Shown here: positions 7,626 through 16,227 of the stretch, piece after piece
Numbering within the stretch: the first letter of the stretch is position 1
Layout of the letters: every line of letters begins with the position of its first letter
NCBI GenBank assembly: GCA_013203465.1
Contig: JABMNR010000117.1
Span: forward strand, 1 to 37,125
Length of the DNA: 37,125 nucleotides
DNA from: Alphaproteobacteria bacterium
GTDB lineage: Bacteria; Pseudomonadota; Alphaproteobacteria; Thalassobaculales; Thalassobaculaceae
Direction: 5' to 3'
Translations under genes and position numbers: made by a program
The notes under the pieces: generated by a model
What the model saw: the letters and a program-made list of their open reading frames with translations, nothing else
What the model was told of the DNA's origin: nothing
The model's database searches: none

Positions 7626-8927
7626 ATGAACAAGACGACGATGCTTCGCGCGGCCGGGATCGGGCTGGCGGCCATGGTGGCCGCGAGCGGATCCGCGCTG
7701 GCGCAGAATACCGTGAAAGTTGCCGTGCCGGCGTTTCTGTCGGGGCCGGCGGCCGGACCGTTCGGTGTGCCGGCGCGCAACGGCGCCGAGATGGTGATCG
7801 ACGCGATCAACAACGGCAAGCTGCCGGCACCCTACGACAGCAAGGGCTTTGCCGGCGCCACCATCGAGGTCGATTTTATCGATGAGTCCGGTGGCAACAC
7901 CAAGCAGGTCGCGGAGTACCGCAATCTGGTGCAGAAGCGCGGCATGAACGTGATCATCGGCTACATCTCGTCCGGCTCGTGCGCGGCGCTGGCGCCGGTG
8001 GTCGACGAGTTGAAGACGCTGACGGTGTTCGCGGTCTGCGGTACGCCGCGGGTCTTCGAGGAAGCGAAGCGGCAGTACGTGTTCCGCACCATGAGCCACG
8101 CCACCGCCGATAACGTGGCCGCGGCTCACTACGTCAAGGACATGTTCCCGGACGTCAAATCCTATACCGGGGTCAATCAGAATTACGCCTGGGGTCAAGA
8201 CAGCTGGCGTGATTTCGATCTGTCGATGCAGCAGCTGATGCCGTCGACAAAGGCGTCCGACAAGCTGCAGTTTCCGAAGATCTTCGCCGGCCAGTACGGC
8301 TCCGAGATTTCCGCCCTGTCGCTGGACAAGAGCGACTTGATTCACTCCTCGTTCTGGGACGGCGATCTTGAGGGGTTCATCTTCCAGGCCACCGCGCGGG
8401 GCCTGTTCAAGCAGAAGAAAGTCGTCTTCACGGTGGGCGGCACGGCGGCCTATCGCTTGGGCAAGAAGATGCCCGATGGGTTGATCCTTGGCGCCCGGGG
8501 CCCGTACGGCATCCTGGTGCGGGACCGCAAGACGGCCCTGAACGAGTGGTTCATCAATACTTACAAGGATCGTTATGGCACCTATCCGTCGGGTCCGGCC
8601 TATCAGTACGGCCAGGCGGTGCTCGCCACCAAGATCGCCTATGACAAGGCGGCCAAGGCGGCCGGTGGCTTCCCGAGCCAGGATCAGGTGATGGCGGCGC
8701 TGAAGGGCCTGGAGTTCGAGAGCTTCTCGACCACCGTCAAGATGGCGCTGGGTGACGGGCATCAGGCCGTCACCGAGAATGTCTACGGCATCACGAACTG
8801 GAATGCCGATGACGCTGAGCCCGGTGTACGCGATGTGAAGTTCTATCCGGCGGAATGCATCATGCCGCCGGCTGGCGCGACCAGCGAGGACTGGATCAAA
8901 GGCGGCATGAAGGGGGCCAAGTGCTGA
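7626..8927 (+). CDS. Periplasmic substrate-binding protein of a branched-chain amino acid-type ABC transporter
   Basis: A 433-residue Leu/Ile/Val-binding-protein-like receptor (type I periplasmic fold). The N terminus is a clear Sec signal peptide: basic start MNKTTMLRAAG, a hydrophobic core, and a SALAQ cleavage site near residue 26. The ATG at 7626 is preceded by AAAGGGGA; the frame is open slightly upstream from 7557. It is the first gene of a set with two permeases and two ATPases, which is the complete HAAT/Liv transporter makeup. The family binds amino acids, amides, urea and aromatic acids, so the ligand cannot be named. The 238-base gap before it separates it from the divergent dehydrogenase and should hold the operon promoter, which I could not place. 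Confidence 0.88.
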   Translation: MNKTTMLRAAGIGLAAMVAASGSALAQNTVKVAVPAFLSGPAAGPFGVPARNGAEMVIDAINNGKLPAPYDSKGFAGATIEVDFIDESGGNTKQVAEYRNLVQKRGMNVIIGYISSGSCAALAPVVDELKTLTVFAVCGTPRVFEEAKRQYVFRTMSHATADNVAAAHYVKDMFPDVKSYTGVNQNYAWGQDSWRDFDLSMQQLMPSTKASDKLQFPKIFAGQYGSEISALSLDKSDLIHSSFWDGDLEGFIFQATARGLFKQKKVVFTVGGTAAYRLGKKMPDGLILGARGPYGILVRDRKTALNEWFINTYKDRYGTYPSGPAYQYGQAVLATKIAYDKAAKAAGGFPSQDQVMAALKGLEFESFSTTVKMALGDGHQAVTENVYGITNWNADDAEPGVRDVKFYPAECIMPPAGATSEDWIKGGMKGAKC

Positions 8928-9022
8928 GCCACCTGCTTTGATCCGGTGATCATCGGCCGCCGGCCGGACGCGTTGTCGTCTGGCCGGCGTGCCACCGCAT
9001 TCTCTCTGCTGGAGCCGCATTG

Positions 9023-9919
9023 ATGGAAACGGCCATCACCATCCTGATCGATGGTCTTGTGTTCTCGTCTTACCTGTTCCTGGTGTCGGTCGGGCTGACC
9101 ATCATCTTCGGGGTGATGAAGATTCTGAACGTCGCCCATGGAAGCCTCTATGCCTGGGGCGCCTATACCTCGGCCTACTTGATCGGCCTCTGGTCGGACG
9201 CCGGGTTGGGCGACGGCGGCACCTTCCTGATGATCGCGGTGGCGGCGATCGTGGTCGGGGTCATCCTGGGGCTGATCCTGGAGCGCGGCCTGATCCAGTT
9301 CATGTACGCCCGTGACGAGGTGATCACGGTGCTGGCGACCTTCGCCACCTTCCTGATCCTGGAGGACGTGATCCTGCTGGTGTTCGGCGTCAACCCGTAT
9401 TTCGCCTATCAGCCGATGGCCTATCTGGACTCGGTCGAGATCGGCGGCATCCAGCGGGATGTCTACTCACTGACCTTGATCGCTGTTGCCGTGGTGGTCG
9501 GCGTCTCGCTTTGGCTCGGCCTGACCAAGACCAAGTGGGGCAAGCTGCTGACGGCGGTGATCTACGATCGCGAGCTGTCGATCGCCATGGGCATCAATGT
9601 CACCCGGGTGTTTATCGTCACCTTCGTGCTCGGGGCGGTGCTCGGCGCGCTGGGCGGCGCCTATGTGGCGCCCACGGTATCGGTGGCGCCCGGCTTTGGG
9701 GTCGAGGTGATCGTGCTGTCCTTCGCCGTCGTGGTGATCGGCGGCATGGGCAGCATTCCCGGGGCGATCATCGGCGCGTTGACCGTGGGCATCGCCCGCG
9801 CCATCGCGGTTCACCAATTGCCGGAAGTGGAGTTGTTCGTGGTCTATGGCGTGATGGCGTTGGTGCTGGTGTTCCGGCCGGAGGGGTTGTTCGCTCCGGC
9901 CAAGGCCCGCAAGATCTGA
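9023..9919 (+). CDS. livH: Branched-chain amino acid-type ABC transporter permease, LivH family
   Basis: Inner-membrane permease of 298 residues with about eight hydrophobic segments, beginning at the N terminus (ITILIDGLVFSSYLFLVSVG). The family motif GLTIIFGVMKILNVAHGSLY follows at about residues 23-42 and a C-terminal VVIGGMGSIPGAIIGAL loop, which contacts the ATPases, is near 235-252. A TTG three bases upstream is in frame, but the ATG is preferred. It is 95 bases downstream of the binding protein and 10 bases before the second permease. Confidence 0.9.
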   Translation: METAITILIDGLVFSSYLFLVSVGLTIIFGVMKILNVAHGSLYAWGAYTSAYLIGLWSDAGLGDGGTFLMIAVAAIVVGVILGLILERGLIQFMYARDEVITVLATFATFLILEDVILLVFGVNPYFAYQPMAYLDSVEIGGIQRDVYSLTLIAVAVVVGVSLWLGLTKTKWGKLLTAVIYDRELSIAMGINVTRVFIVTFVLGAVLGALGGAYVAPTVSVAPGFGVEVIVLSFAVVVIGGMGSIPGAIIGALTVGIARAIAVHQLPEVELFVVYGVMALVLVFRPEGLFAPAKARKI

Positions 9920-9929
9920 GGCCCGGGCC

Positions 9930-10895
9930 ATGGAACCCTCGCGCGATTGGACCATCCCCGGCCTGACCATCGGGTTCGCCATCGTCGCCGTCTCCGGCGC
10001 CGTGTTCCTGCCGGACTGGCTGTTGAACCAGATGGTGATCTCGTTCTCCCGCGCCTTGGCGGTCGTCGGCTTGATGGTGTTGTGGCGGACCGGCCTGGTG
10101 TCGTTCGGCCATGCGCTCTATTTCGGGCTTGGCGCCTACACCGTGGCGCTGCTGGGCAAGGAGTTTGGTGTTTCCGATGTGTTGATTACCCTGCCGGCGG
10201 CGGCGCTAGCCTCGGCGGCGGTGGGGGTCGGCCTCGGTTTCATCATCCGCAAGTACCGCGAGATCTTTTTCGCCATGCTCAGCCTGGCGTTCTCGATGGT
10301 GCTGTATGGCATCGTGGTGAAAACCGAGGCGCTGGGTTCGACCGATGGGTTCAGCGTGCTGTCGCCAACGCTGCTGGGGATGTCCTCCGATGATGCCGGC
10401 GTCACTCTGGTCAGCCTGTTCCTGGGGTTGTGCCTGGTCGGCTGGGCGGTGGCGGTGTTGGTGCACCGGTATCTCAAATCGGTGCTCGGCAGCCTGACGA
10501 CGGCGATCCGCGACAATGAGATCCGGGTCGAATACCTCGGCTATTCGGTCGCCGAGGCGATCCACGGAAAATATGTGATGTCGGCGGCGCTCGCTGGGTT
10601 GGGCGGCGGGTTCCTGGCGATCTCCCTGGGTCAGGTCGATCCGGATTCCATGATCAACTGGACGGTCTCCGGCGAGCTGGTGTTCGTCACCATCCTGTCC
10701 GGCCCCGGCAGCGTGGCGGCACCGTTCATCGGCTCGCTGATCTTCGAATTGATCCGGACCTATGCGTTTGAATGGTTGCCATACGCCTGGCAGCTGATCG
10801 TCGGTGCGACGCTGTTGATCATCATCTTCTTCCTGCCGGACGGGGTGTGGTCGTTGATCACCCGGTTGGCGGCGGGCCGGGGAGACAAGCGATGA
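9930..10895 (+). CDS. livM: Branched-chain amino acid-type ABC transporter permease, LivM family
   Basis: Second inner-membrane permease, 321 residues, strongly hydrophobic. It carries the LivM-type segment GLVSFGHALYFGLGAY (about residues 55-70), the KYREIFFAMLSLAFSMVLYG region near 107-126 and a C-terminal TILSGPGSVAAPFIGSLIFE coupling loop. It pairs with the LivH-type permease to form the translocation pore. Its TGA overlaps the ATG of the next gene by 3 bases (ATGA), so the permease and the ATPase are probably translationally coupled. Confidence 0.9.
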   Translation: MEPSRDWTIPGLTIGFAIVAVSGAVFLPDWLLNQMVISFSRALAVVGLMVLWRTGLVSFGHALYFGLGAYTVALLGKEFGVSDVLITLPAAALASAAVGVGLGFIIRKYREIFFAMLSLAFSMVLYGIVVKTEALGSTDGFSVLSPTLLGMSSDDAGVTLVSLFLGLCLVGWAVAVLVHRYLKSVLGSLTTAIRDNEIRVEYLGYSVAEAIHGKYVMSAALAGLGGGFLAISLGQVDPDSMINWTVSGELVFVTILSGPGSVAAPFIGSLIFELIRTYAFEWLPYAWQLIVGATLLIIIFFLPDGVWSLITRLAAGRGDKR

Positions 10896-11692
10896 CCGCG
10901 ATCCTGGAAGCGCGCGAGATCAACAAAACCTTCGGTGCCGTGACGGCGGCCAAGGACATCAATATTTCGGTGGTCGAGCACGAGATCGTCGGCATCATCG
11001 GCGCCAATGGCGCGGGCAAGACCACCTTCGTGAACATGGTAACCGGCTGGCTGAGGCCGAGCACGGGACAGATCTTGTTCGAGGGCCGTGACATCACCGG
11101 CATGGCGCCGCGCCGGATTACCCGGCTCGGGATCTGCCGGTCGTTCCAGGTCGCCCAGGTGTTCATGACGATGACGGTATTCGACAACCTGATGATCGCC
11201 CTTGGCATCGCCGAATCCCGCGGCCTGTTGGCGCTTCTGCCCTTGCGGCGCGGCGACTTGGAAGCGCGGGCGGATGCGATTCTGCAGCGCTATCAGATCG
11301 TCGAGTATCGGGATCAAGTGTCGAGCACGTTGCCGCAAGGGGTGCGCAAGCTGCTCGACATCGCCATGGCGATGGTGGCGCGGCCGCGCATCCTGTTGCT
11401 GGACGAGCCGACCAGCGGCATTTCCGTCGAGGAGAAGTTCGGCCTCATGGACATCGTCATGGGGGCGTTGAAGGATGAGGGAGTGACCGTCCTGTTCGTC
11501 GAGCATGACATGGAGATCGTCGAACGGTACGTCAGCCGCGTTATCGCCTTCTATCAGGGTGAGATCATCTGCGACGCGGCGCCGGCCGAGGCGTTGGTCG
11601 ATCCCAAGGTGAAGGAGTTCGTGATCGGTGGTGAACCACAGGGCTGGTCGACCCACGACACGGCCGGCGCCGGGGAGCGAGCCGATGCTTGA
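10892..11692 (+). CDS. livG: Branched-chain amino acid-type ABC transporter ATPase, LivG family
   Basis: 266-residue ATPase. Walker A is GANGAGKT (37-44), Walker B ILLLDE (167-172) and the switch histidine is H205 in FVEHDME. The C-loop normally reading LSxGQ is TLPQGVRK (146-153), so the canonical serine-glycine pair is altered although the rest is intact; the partner ATPase keeps a standard LSGGQQ. Such asymmetry occurs in heteromeric ABC ATPases. The ATG overlaps the livM stop, and the stop overlaps the start of the next ATPase by 8 bases, so the start choice is firm although the frame is open upstream. Confidence 0.9.
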   Translation: MTAILEAREINKTFGAVTAAKDINISVVEHEIVGIIGANGAGKTTFVNMVTGWLRPSTGQILFEGRDITGMAPRRITRLGICRSFQVAQVFMTMTVFDNLMIALGIAESRGLLALLPLRRGDLEARADAILQRYQIVEYRDQVSSTLPQGVRKLLDIAMAMVARPRILLLDEPTSGISVEEKFGLMDIVMGALKDEGVTVLFVEHDMEIVERYVSRVIAFYQGEIICDAAPAEALVDPKVKEFVIGGEPQGWSTHDTAGAGERADA

Positions 11693-12347
11693 GATCAAGG
11701 GGTTGGATGTCGATATCGGACCGGTTCCCGTTCTCCGTCAGGTCGAGCTGGCGGTGCCGACGGGGGAGATGTGCGGGTTGATCGGTCGCAACGGTGCCGG
11801 CAAGACCACGTTGATGCGGTCGATCATGGGGTTGTTGCGGGCCAAGGCCGGCGAGATGTTGTTCGATCACCATGATCTGGTGAAGGTGCATGACTACAAG
11901 CGGGCGCATTTCGGTATCGGCTACATGCCGGAGGACCGCAAGCTGATCCCGGGGTTGACCGCCGAGGAGAACGTGATGCTGCCGGTGTGGTCGACCGGGA
12001 TCGAGGACCCGGAGGATCGGCTCGACTGGATCTATGGGCTGCTTCCGGAGGTTCGTGAGTTCCGCGATCGTCCGTCGATGAGCCTGAGCGGCGGCCAACA
12101 GAAATTGGTCGCGTTGGCGCGGGCGCTCATGGTCGGCGAGCGGTTGCTGTTGCTGGATGAGCCGACCGAGGGGATCGCGCCGGTGCTGGCTCGGCGGATG
12201 GCTGACGTGCTGGCCGATCTGAAGCGCGAGGGCCTGTCCGTACTGGTGGCGGAATCGAACGACACTCATCTGCGCGGACTTCTCGATCGAACCTACGTGA
12301 TCGAACGCGGTAGTGTAGAAAGGCAACAAGCGGCCTCGGTCGCCTGA
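11685..12347 (+). CDS. livF: Branched-chain amino acid-type ABC transporter ATPase, LivF family
   Basis: Second ATPase, 220 residues, with all ABC motifs canonical: Walker A GRNGAGKT (34-41), C-loop SLSGGQQK (133-140), Walker B LLLLDE (154-159). LivF-specific landmarks include GIGYMPEDRKLIPGLTAEEN (about 77-96), where the usual VPE reads MPE. It is slightly shorter than E. coli LivF (237). The gene starts inside the end of livG (8-base overlap) and is followed by a 57-base gap to the cupin gene. Confidence 0.9.
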   Translation: MLEIKGLDVDIGPVPVLRQVELAVPTGEMCGLIGRNGAGKTTLMRSIMGLLRAKAGEMLFDHHDLVKVHDYKRAHFGIGYMPEDRKLIPGLTAEENVMLPVWSTGIEDPEDRLDWIYGLLPEVREFRDRPSMSLSGGQQKLVALARALMVGERLLLLDEPTEGIAPVLARRMADVLADLKREGLSVLVAESNDTHLRGLLDRTYVIERGSVERQQAASVA

Positions 12348-12404
12348 CGCCGATGCGATCCATGACGGCGGGGACAGAGGCCAACAAAATCGACGGGAGG
12401 GGCC

Positions 12405-13070
12405 ATGTCCACGACGGGGTATCAATTACGGCAGATCGTCGACCATCTGGATCCCAACACCGCGTTGACCACCCCTTTGCCGGCACTGAGCCGCGTGCTG
12501 TATTGCCATCGCGGCGCCTTCGACACCGACGACGGAGCCCATTGCGACGAGGATTCGGCGTGGTTCGGCTGCGGTGCCGTGCTCGTCACCGCCGGACCGG
12601 AGGGCGCGGTGATCTGGCGCTGGGAACTCGCCGCCGAGGATGATCCGCCGATCCTTCCCGAGCACCCGGGCATAACCTCCAAGTTAAATGTTGCCGCCGC
12701 GCTGGATGGGCCGGACAGTTCGGCCGATTGGATTTTGCGCTGCGACAGCGTGAAGTTTCCGATCGGCGGTCAGGCGTTCCCGCATGTCCACCAGGGCCCC
12801 GGCATCCGCGTCCTGCGCGAGGGCCAGATCCGGATCGACACCGCCGGAACGGCGCACCATTACCTGCCGGGTCAGGCATGGTTCGAGCCTGGGCCGGAGC
12901 CGGTGTTCGCGCAGGCGAGCGAGCTGGAATGCTCTCGCTTCGTGCGGGTCATGATCCTGCCGTCCGAGCTCAAGGGCAAAAGCTCGATCCAGTATGTGAA
13001 CGCCGAGGATCTCGAAAAACCCAAATCGCAGCGGTATCATGTCTATGTCGACGAACCCATCGAACACTGA
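12405..13070 (+). CDS. Single-domain cupin protein of unknown role
   Basis: A 221-residue cytoplasmic protein. The cupin barrel is visible in its second half: the metal motif GGQAFPHVHQGPGIRVLREG (about residues 121-140) with HxH, and a second strand motif with AHHYLPGQ (about 150-157). The N-terminal half resembles nothing I can name. A strong site, GGGAGGGG, precedes the ATG. The last 32 bases overlap the start of the ThDP enzyme gene and the gene lies 57 bases after livF, so it probably belongs to the transporter operon and may act on the same compound or its product, as a dioxygenase, isomerase or binding protein. The function is not known. Confidence 0.75.
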   Translation: MSTTGYQLRQIVDHLDPNTALTTPLPALSRVLYCHRGAFDTDDGAHCDEDSAWFGCGAVLVTAGPEGAVIWRWELAAEDDPPILPEHPGITSKLNVAAALDGPDSSADWILRCDSVKFPIGGQAFPHVHQGPGIRVLREGQIRIDTAGTAHHYLPGQAWFEPGPEPVFAQASELECSRFVRVMILPSELKGKSSIQYVNAEDLEKPKSQRYHVYVDEPIEH

Positions 13071-14748
13071 TCGCCGCAACGCCGGCAAGATCGGTGGCCA
13101 TATCCTGGTCGATTGCCTGCGTGCTCACGGCGTCGATATGGCGTTCGCCGTGCCGGGCGAAAGCTATTTGGCGGTGCTCGACGGCTTGGTCGACGCGCCG
13201 GAAATCCGCACCATCGTCTGCCGGCAGGAGGGCGGGGCGGCGATGATGGCCGAGGCCTACGGCAAGCTGACCGGCAAGCCGGGAGTGGCCATGGTCACGC
13301 GCGGTCCCGGCGCCACCAACGCCAGCGCCGGGGTACACATCGCGTTCCAAGATTCCACGCCGATGATCCTGCTGGTCGGGCAGGTCGGACGTGAGATGGT
13401 CGACCGCGAGGCGTTCCAGGAGGTCGACTACCGCCGCATGTTCGGCCAGCTGGCCAAATGGGTGGCCCAGATCGACGATCCGGCGCGCATCCCGGAATAT
13501 ATCAGCCGCGCCTTTCATACCGCCGTCTCCGGCCGGCCGGGCCCGGTGGTGCTGGCCTTGCCGGAGGATATGTTGGTCGAGCGCGCGGACGTCGCCGATT
13601 TCGATCCCTACAAACGGACCGAACCGCATCCCGGGCCCGATGACCTGGAGCGGTTCCGCGCTTTGCTGGCCAAGGCCGAGCGCCCGTTTGTCATCGTCGG
13701 CGGCGGCGGATGGGACGCCGGTGTCTCGGCGGATCTCGCCCGCTTTGCCGCGGCCAACGCGCTGCCGGTCGGCGCCTCGTTCCGCTGTCAGGATTATCTC
13801 GACAACCGGCATCCGAACTATGTCGGCCATGTGGGTATCGGCATCGATCCCAAGCTCGGCGCGCGGGTGCGCGACAGCGATCTGCTGATCGTCATCGGCT
13901 CACGGCTGGGTGAGATGACCACCAGCGGGTATGCGCTGCTCGATATCCCGCGCCCGCGCCAGGGTCTGGTGCATGTGCACGCCGGCGCCGATGAGTTGGG
14001 CCGGGTGTATCAGGCCGACCTGCCGGTCCACGCCAGCCAGCGCGCCTTTCTCAAGGCGGTGGCGGCGATGCCGCCGGTCGACCCCTCCGCCTGGGCGGAA
14101 CAGACCCCGGTCGCGCGCGCCGAGTACGAGGCGACGCGGGCGCCGATCGAAGGGCCCGGCGACGTACAGATGAGCGCGATTGCCCGCTGGCTGGATGAGA
14201 CCCTGCCCGAGGACACGATCGTCACCAATGGTGCCGGCAACTACGCCACCTGGATCCATCGCTATTATCGCTACAAGGGTTGGCGCACCTGTCTGGCGCC
14301 GACCTCCGGCTCCATGGGGTATGGTGTGCCGGCCGGTGTGGCGGCGAAGCTGGTGCACCCCGACCGCACCGTGGTCTCGGTGTCCGGCGACGGCTGTTAC
14401 ATGATGCATGGCCAGGAGTTGGCGACGGCGGTTCAGTACGGCGTTAACACCATTTTCCTGGTGGTGAACAACGGCATGTTCGGCACCATCCGCATGCACC
14501 AGGAGCGGGAGTATCCGAACCGGCTCAGCGCCACCGATCTGCGCAACCCGGATTTCGCGGCGCTGGCCCGGGCCTATGGCGCGCACGGCGAGACGGTGAC
14601 CCGGACCGAGGAATTCGCCCCGGCGTTCGAGCGGGCGCGAACCGCCGGGATCCCGGCGGTGATCGAAATCCAGGTCGACCCCGAGGCGCTGACCGTCGCC
14701 CGCACCCTGAGCCAGATTCGCGCGACCGCCCTGGCCGAAGGGCGCTAA
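13039..14748 (+). CDS. Thiamine diphosphate-dependent enzyme, acetolactate synthase-like
   Basis: 569-residue ThDP enzyme with the order Pyr domain - central domain - PP domain. Catalytic Glu64 (CRQEGGAAMMAE), the ThDP/Mg motif beginning GDG (450-452) and ending NN (477-478), and the GPGATNA loop (89-95) are intact. No regulatory acetolactate synthase small subunit is nearby, so a catabolic role (decarboxylase, carboligase or lyase) is more likely than valine/isoleucine synthesis. The start overlaps the cupin gene by 32 bases; an in-frame ATG two codons on (13045) is an equal candidate. With the transporter and cupin it probably forms one catabolic operon. Confidence 0.8.
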   Translation: MSMSTNPSNTDRRNAGKIGGHILVDCLRAHGVDMAFAVPGESYLAVLDGLVDAPEIRTIVCRQEGGAAMMAEAYGKLTGKPGVAMVTRGPGATNASAGVHIAFQDSTPMILLVGQVGREMVDREAFQEVDYRRMFGQLAKWVAQIDDPARIPEYISRAFHTAVSGRPGPVVLALPEDMLVERADVADFDPYKRTEPHPGPDDLERFRALLAKAERPFVIVGGGGWDAGVSADLARFAAANALPVGASFRCQDYLDNRHPNYVGHVGIGIDPKLGARVRDSDLLIVIGSRLGEMTTSGYALLDIPRPRQGLVHVHAGADELGRVYQADLPVHASQRAFLKAVAAMPPVDPSAWAEQTPVARAEYEATRAPIEGPGDVQMSAIARWLDETLPEDTIVTNGAGNYATWIHRYYRYKGWRTCLAPTSGSMGYGVPAGVAAKLVHPDRTVVSVSGDGCYMMHGQELATAVQYGVNTIFLVVNNGMFGTIRMHQEREYPNRLSATDLRNPDFAALARAYGAHGETVTRTEEFAPAFERARTAGIPAVIEIQVDPEALTVARTLSQIRATALAEGR

Positions 14749-14759
14749 GCGCTAAGCCG

Positions 14760-15191
14760 CTAATCCGCCGCCACGATCCGCCAGCTACCGTCCGGCTGTC
14801 GGCACGCGGTGCCGTAGATCTCGACCGGCTCGCCGTTGATCGTCGAGATGGTCGAGTACTCCCGGCACTGGCCGCCATGGCGGGGTGTTGGCGCCGGTGC
14901 CGGCCGGTAGGCCACCCGAGGCGGTTCCTGGAAGACGATCACGGGTGGTCTGCGGATTACCACCGGGGCGCCATAGGCGAAACCGTGACGTCTTTTGTGG
15001 GCGCAGACCCGCTTGCGCAGCATGGCGCCATGCCAGTCGTAGGAAACTTCGATATGGCATCGCTTACCGCCGTGACCTTGGCTCCACGCGCTGTGGTCGT
15101 GGGCACCACGTTGGTCGCGAGCGTTCGCGGGCAATGCCGCCATGCTCAAAGCGATACCCATGACGGAAACGGTCAGTAAGCGGCGGATCAT
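14760..15191 (-). CDS. Small secreted protein, surface-antigen-like C-terminal domain
   Basis: A 143-residue exported protein: MIRRLLTVSVMGIALSMAAL is a signal peptide ending at an ANA cleavage site near residue 24. The mature part is basic and His-rich, then a Pro-rich stretch (about 75-105), then a C-terminal segment with CREY and YGTACRQPDGSWRIV that resembles the end of alphaproteobacterial 17-kDa surface-antigen-like proteins. There is no lipobox cysteine. It lies 83 bases downstream of the ECF/anti-sigma gene set on the same strand. Its role is unknown. Confidence 0.7.
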   Translation of the reverse strand: MIRRLLTVSVMGIALSMAALPANARDQRGAHDHSAWSQGHGGKRCHIEVSYDWHGAMLRKRVCAHKRRHGFAYGAPVVIRRPPVIVFQEPPRVAYRPAPAPTPRHGGQCREYSTISTINGEPVEIYGTACRQPDGSWRIVAAD

Positions 15192-15274
15192 GATCTGGGT
15201 CCTCCCAATAGGGTCGATGATGCCCCCCGGCGCGACTTTGTTGCCTGCGTGATTTTGTTACTGGCGTGAACTGG

Positions 15275-15751
15275 TTACTGGCGATGGCGGCGGCCCCGGC
15301 GTTCGGCCCAGGCTCGGCTGCGCTCGACCAGACGGGCGCGCTGCTCCGGTGTCAGGTTTTGCGTGAGGTCGACCATCACCGCGTGCATGCCGACATGTTC
15401 CAACGCGCGGGTATCGCGCATGTTGGCCAGGGCGGCGGCATAGGCCGTGGCGTCGAACGGCTCGGCGGCCAGCGCCTCGATCACCTGCAACCGTGTCTGG
15501 TGAACGCGGTCGCGCAAGGCGTCGGCCTCCTGGCCGTGGCGTTCCCAGGCAGCCCGCAGCGCGGGCATACCGTCCTCGCCGAGGGTGCGGCGCAGCCAGC
15601 GCGGACCTGGCCCGTCCGGTGCCTCTGCCCACGACCATCCTAGACGCGGGCCGCCTCGTTCGATCCAGTGGCCGATGGTCAGCCCGCCAAAGAACAGGTT
15701 GATCGTCAGCGAGGCGAACAACGCCAGGACTAAGAACCGCATTCGGGTCAT
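15275..15751 (-). CDS. Periplasmic Spy/CpxP-like (metal-resistance family) protein
   Basis: 158 residues with an N-terminal membrane anchor or signal segment (about residues 4-27) and a helical periplasmic domain ending in the family motif NLTPEQRARLVE, typical of Spy/CpxP/CnrX-type periplasmic sensors and chaperones. The helix pattern (about 50-150) fits. The ATG overlaps the stop of the preceding anti-sigma-like gene by 4 bases (ATGA), so it belongs to the ECF sigma operon. CnrX-type proteins sense metals for ECF sigma systems, so this may be the periplasmic sensor; a simple chaperone role is the alternative. An ATG 3 codons downstream is possible. Confidence 0.7.
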   Translation of the reverse strand: MTRMRFLVLALFASLTINLFFGGLTIGHWIERGGPRLGWSWAEAPDGPGPRWLRRTLGEDGMPALRAAWERHGQEADALRDRVHQTRLQVIEALAAEPFDATAYAAALANMRDTRALEHVGMHAVMVDLTQNLTPEQRARLVERSRAWAERRGRRHRQ

Positions 15752-16227
15752 CGCAGTAAGTCTCCAGTGCCCGCGCCGATGGCCGATCCGGCGGCGTCGT
15801 CGAATGGGTCTTCGAAATCGGCCTCGGCGGCGGTGGGTGAGGCGTCCAACAGTGCCGGCAGGGGAAAGTCCGGTTGAGTGACGCCGATCCACAGTCCCAA
15901 GACGCCGGCGGCGACCAGCCCGGCGGCCGGTTGCCACGGCGCGGCGAACGCGCCCAGCCAGCCGAACCAGTTGCTACCGCGTGGCTGGTCAGGAAGGTCT
16001 TTCAGAGCCATCCGCAGCGCCGGCGAAGGGGAAGGTGTCGGTACCGCGTTCAGGAGGGCGTCGAGCGCATGGGCGCCGTCCAGGGCGACACGCAGCTCGT
16101 CAACCTCGGCGATCCGCGCCAAGGCGCTCGCGCGTTCCTCGGCGGGCCAGCGGCTCGAATCGGCGCCATACGCCTCGATCAGGGCGCGGACGCGGTCATC
16201 GGTCATCGTGTTGGTCTTCGCGATCAT
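15748..16227 (-). CDS. Candidate one-TM anti-sigma factor
   Basis: A 159-residue protein with a cytoplasmic N-terminal helix region (motif LIEAYGADSSRWPAEERA, about 16-33), one likely membrane span (PAAGLVAAGVLGLWIGV, about 100-116) and a short acidic C-terminal part outside. It is placed directly after the ECF sigma gene with an ATGA overlap and before the Spy-like gene with another. This topology and position fit an anti-sigma factor, but the HxxxCxxC zinc motif of the classic ASD family is absent, so the call is from context. An alternative start at the eighth codon (Met) exists. Confidence 0.6.
   Translation of the reverse strand: MIAKTNTMTDDRVRALIEAYGADSSRWPAEERASALARIAEVDELRVALDGAHALDALLNAVPTPSPSPALRMALKDLPDQPRGSNWFGWLGAFAAPWQPAAGLVAAGVLGLWIGVTQPDFPLPALLDASPTAAEADFEDPFDDAAGSAIGAGTGDLLR

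Noticed and set aside
7608-9020. Minus-strand open frame (470 codons) opposite the substrate-binding protein
   Set aside because: Rich in Arg/His/Gly with no domain pattern; the sense strand has a signal peptide and a clear transporter family.
13039-14748. Biosynthetic acetolactate synthase (ilvB/ilvI)
   Set aside because: No small subunit gene follows and the neighbours are transport and a cupin, so the specific name is not justified.
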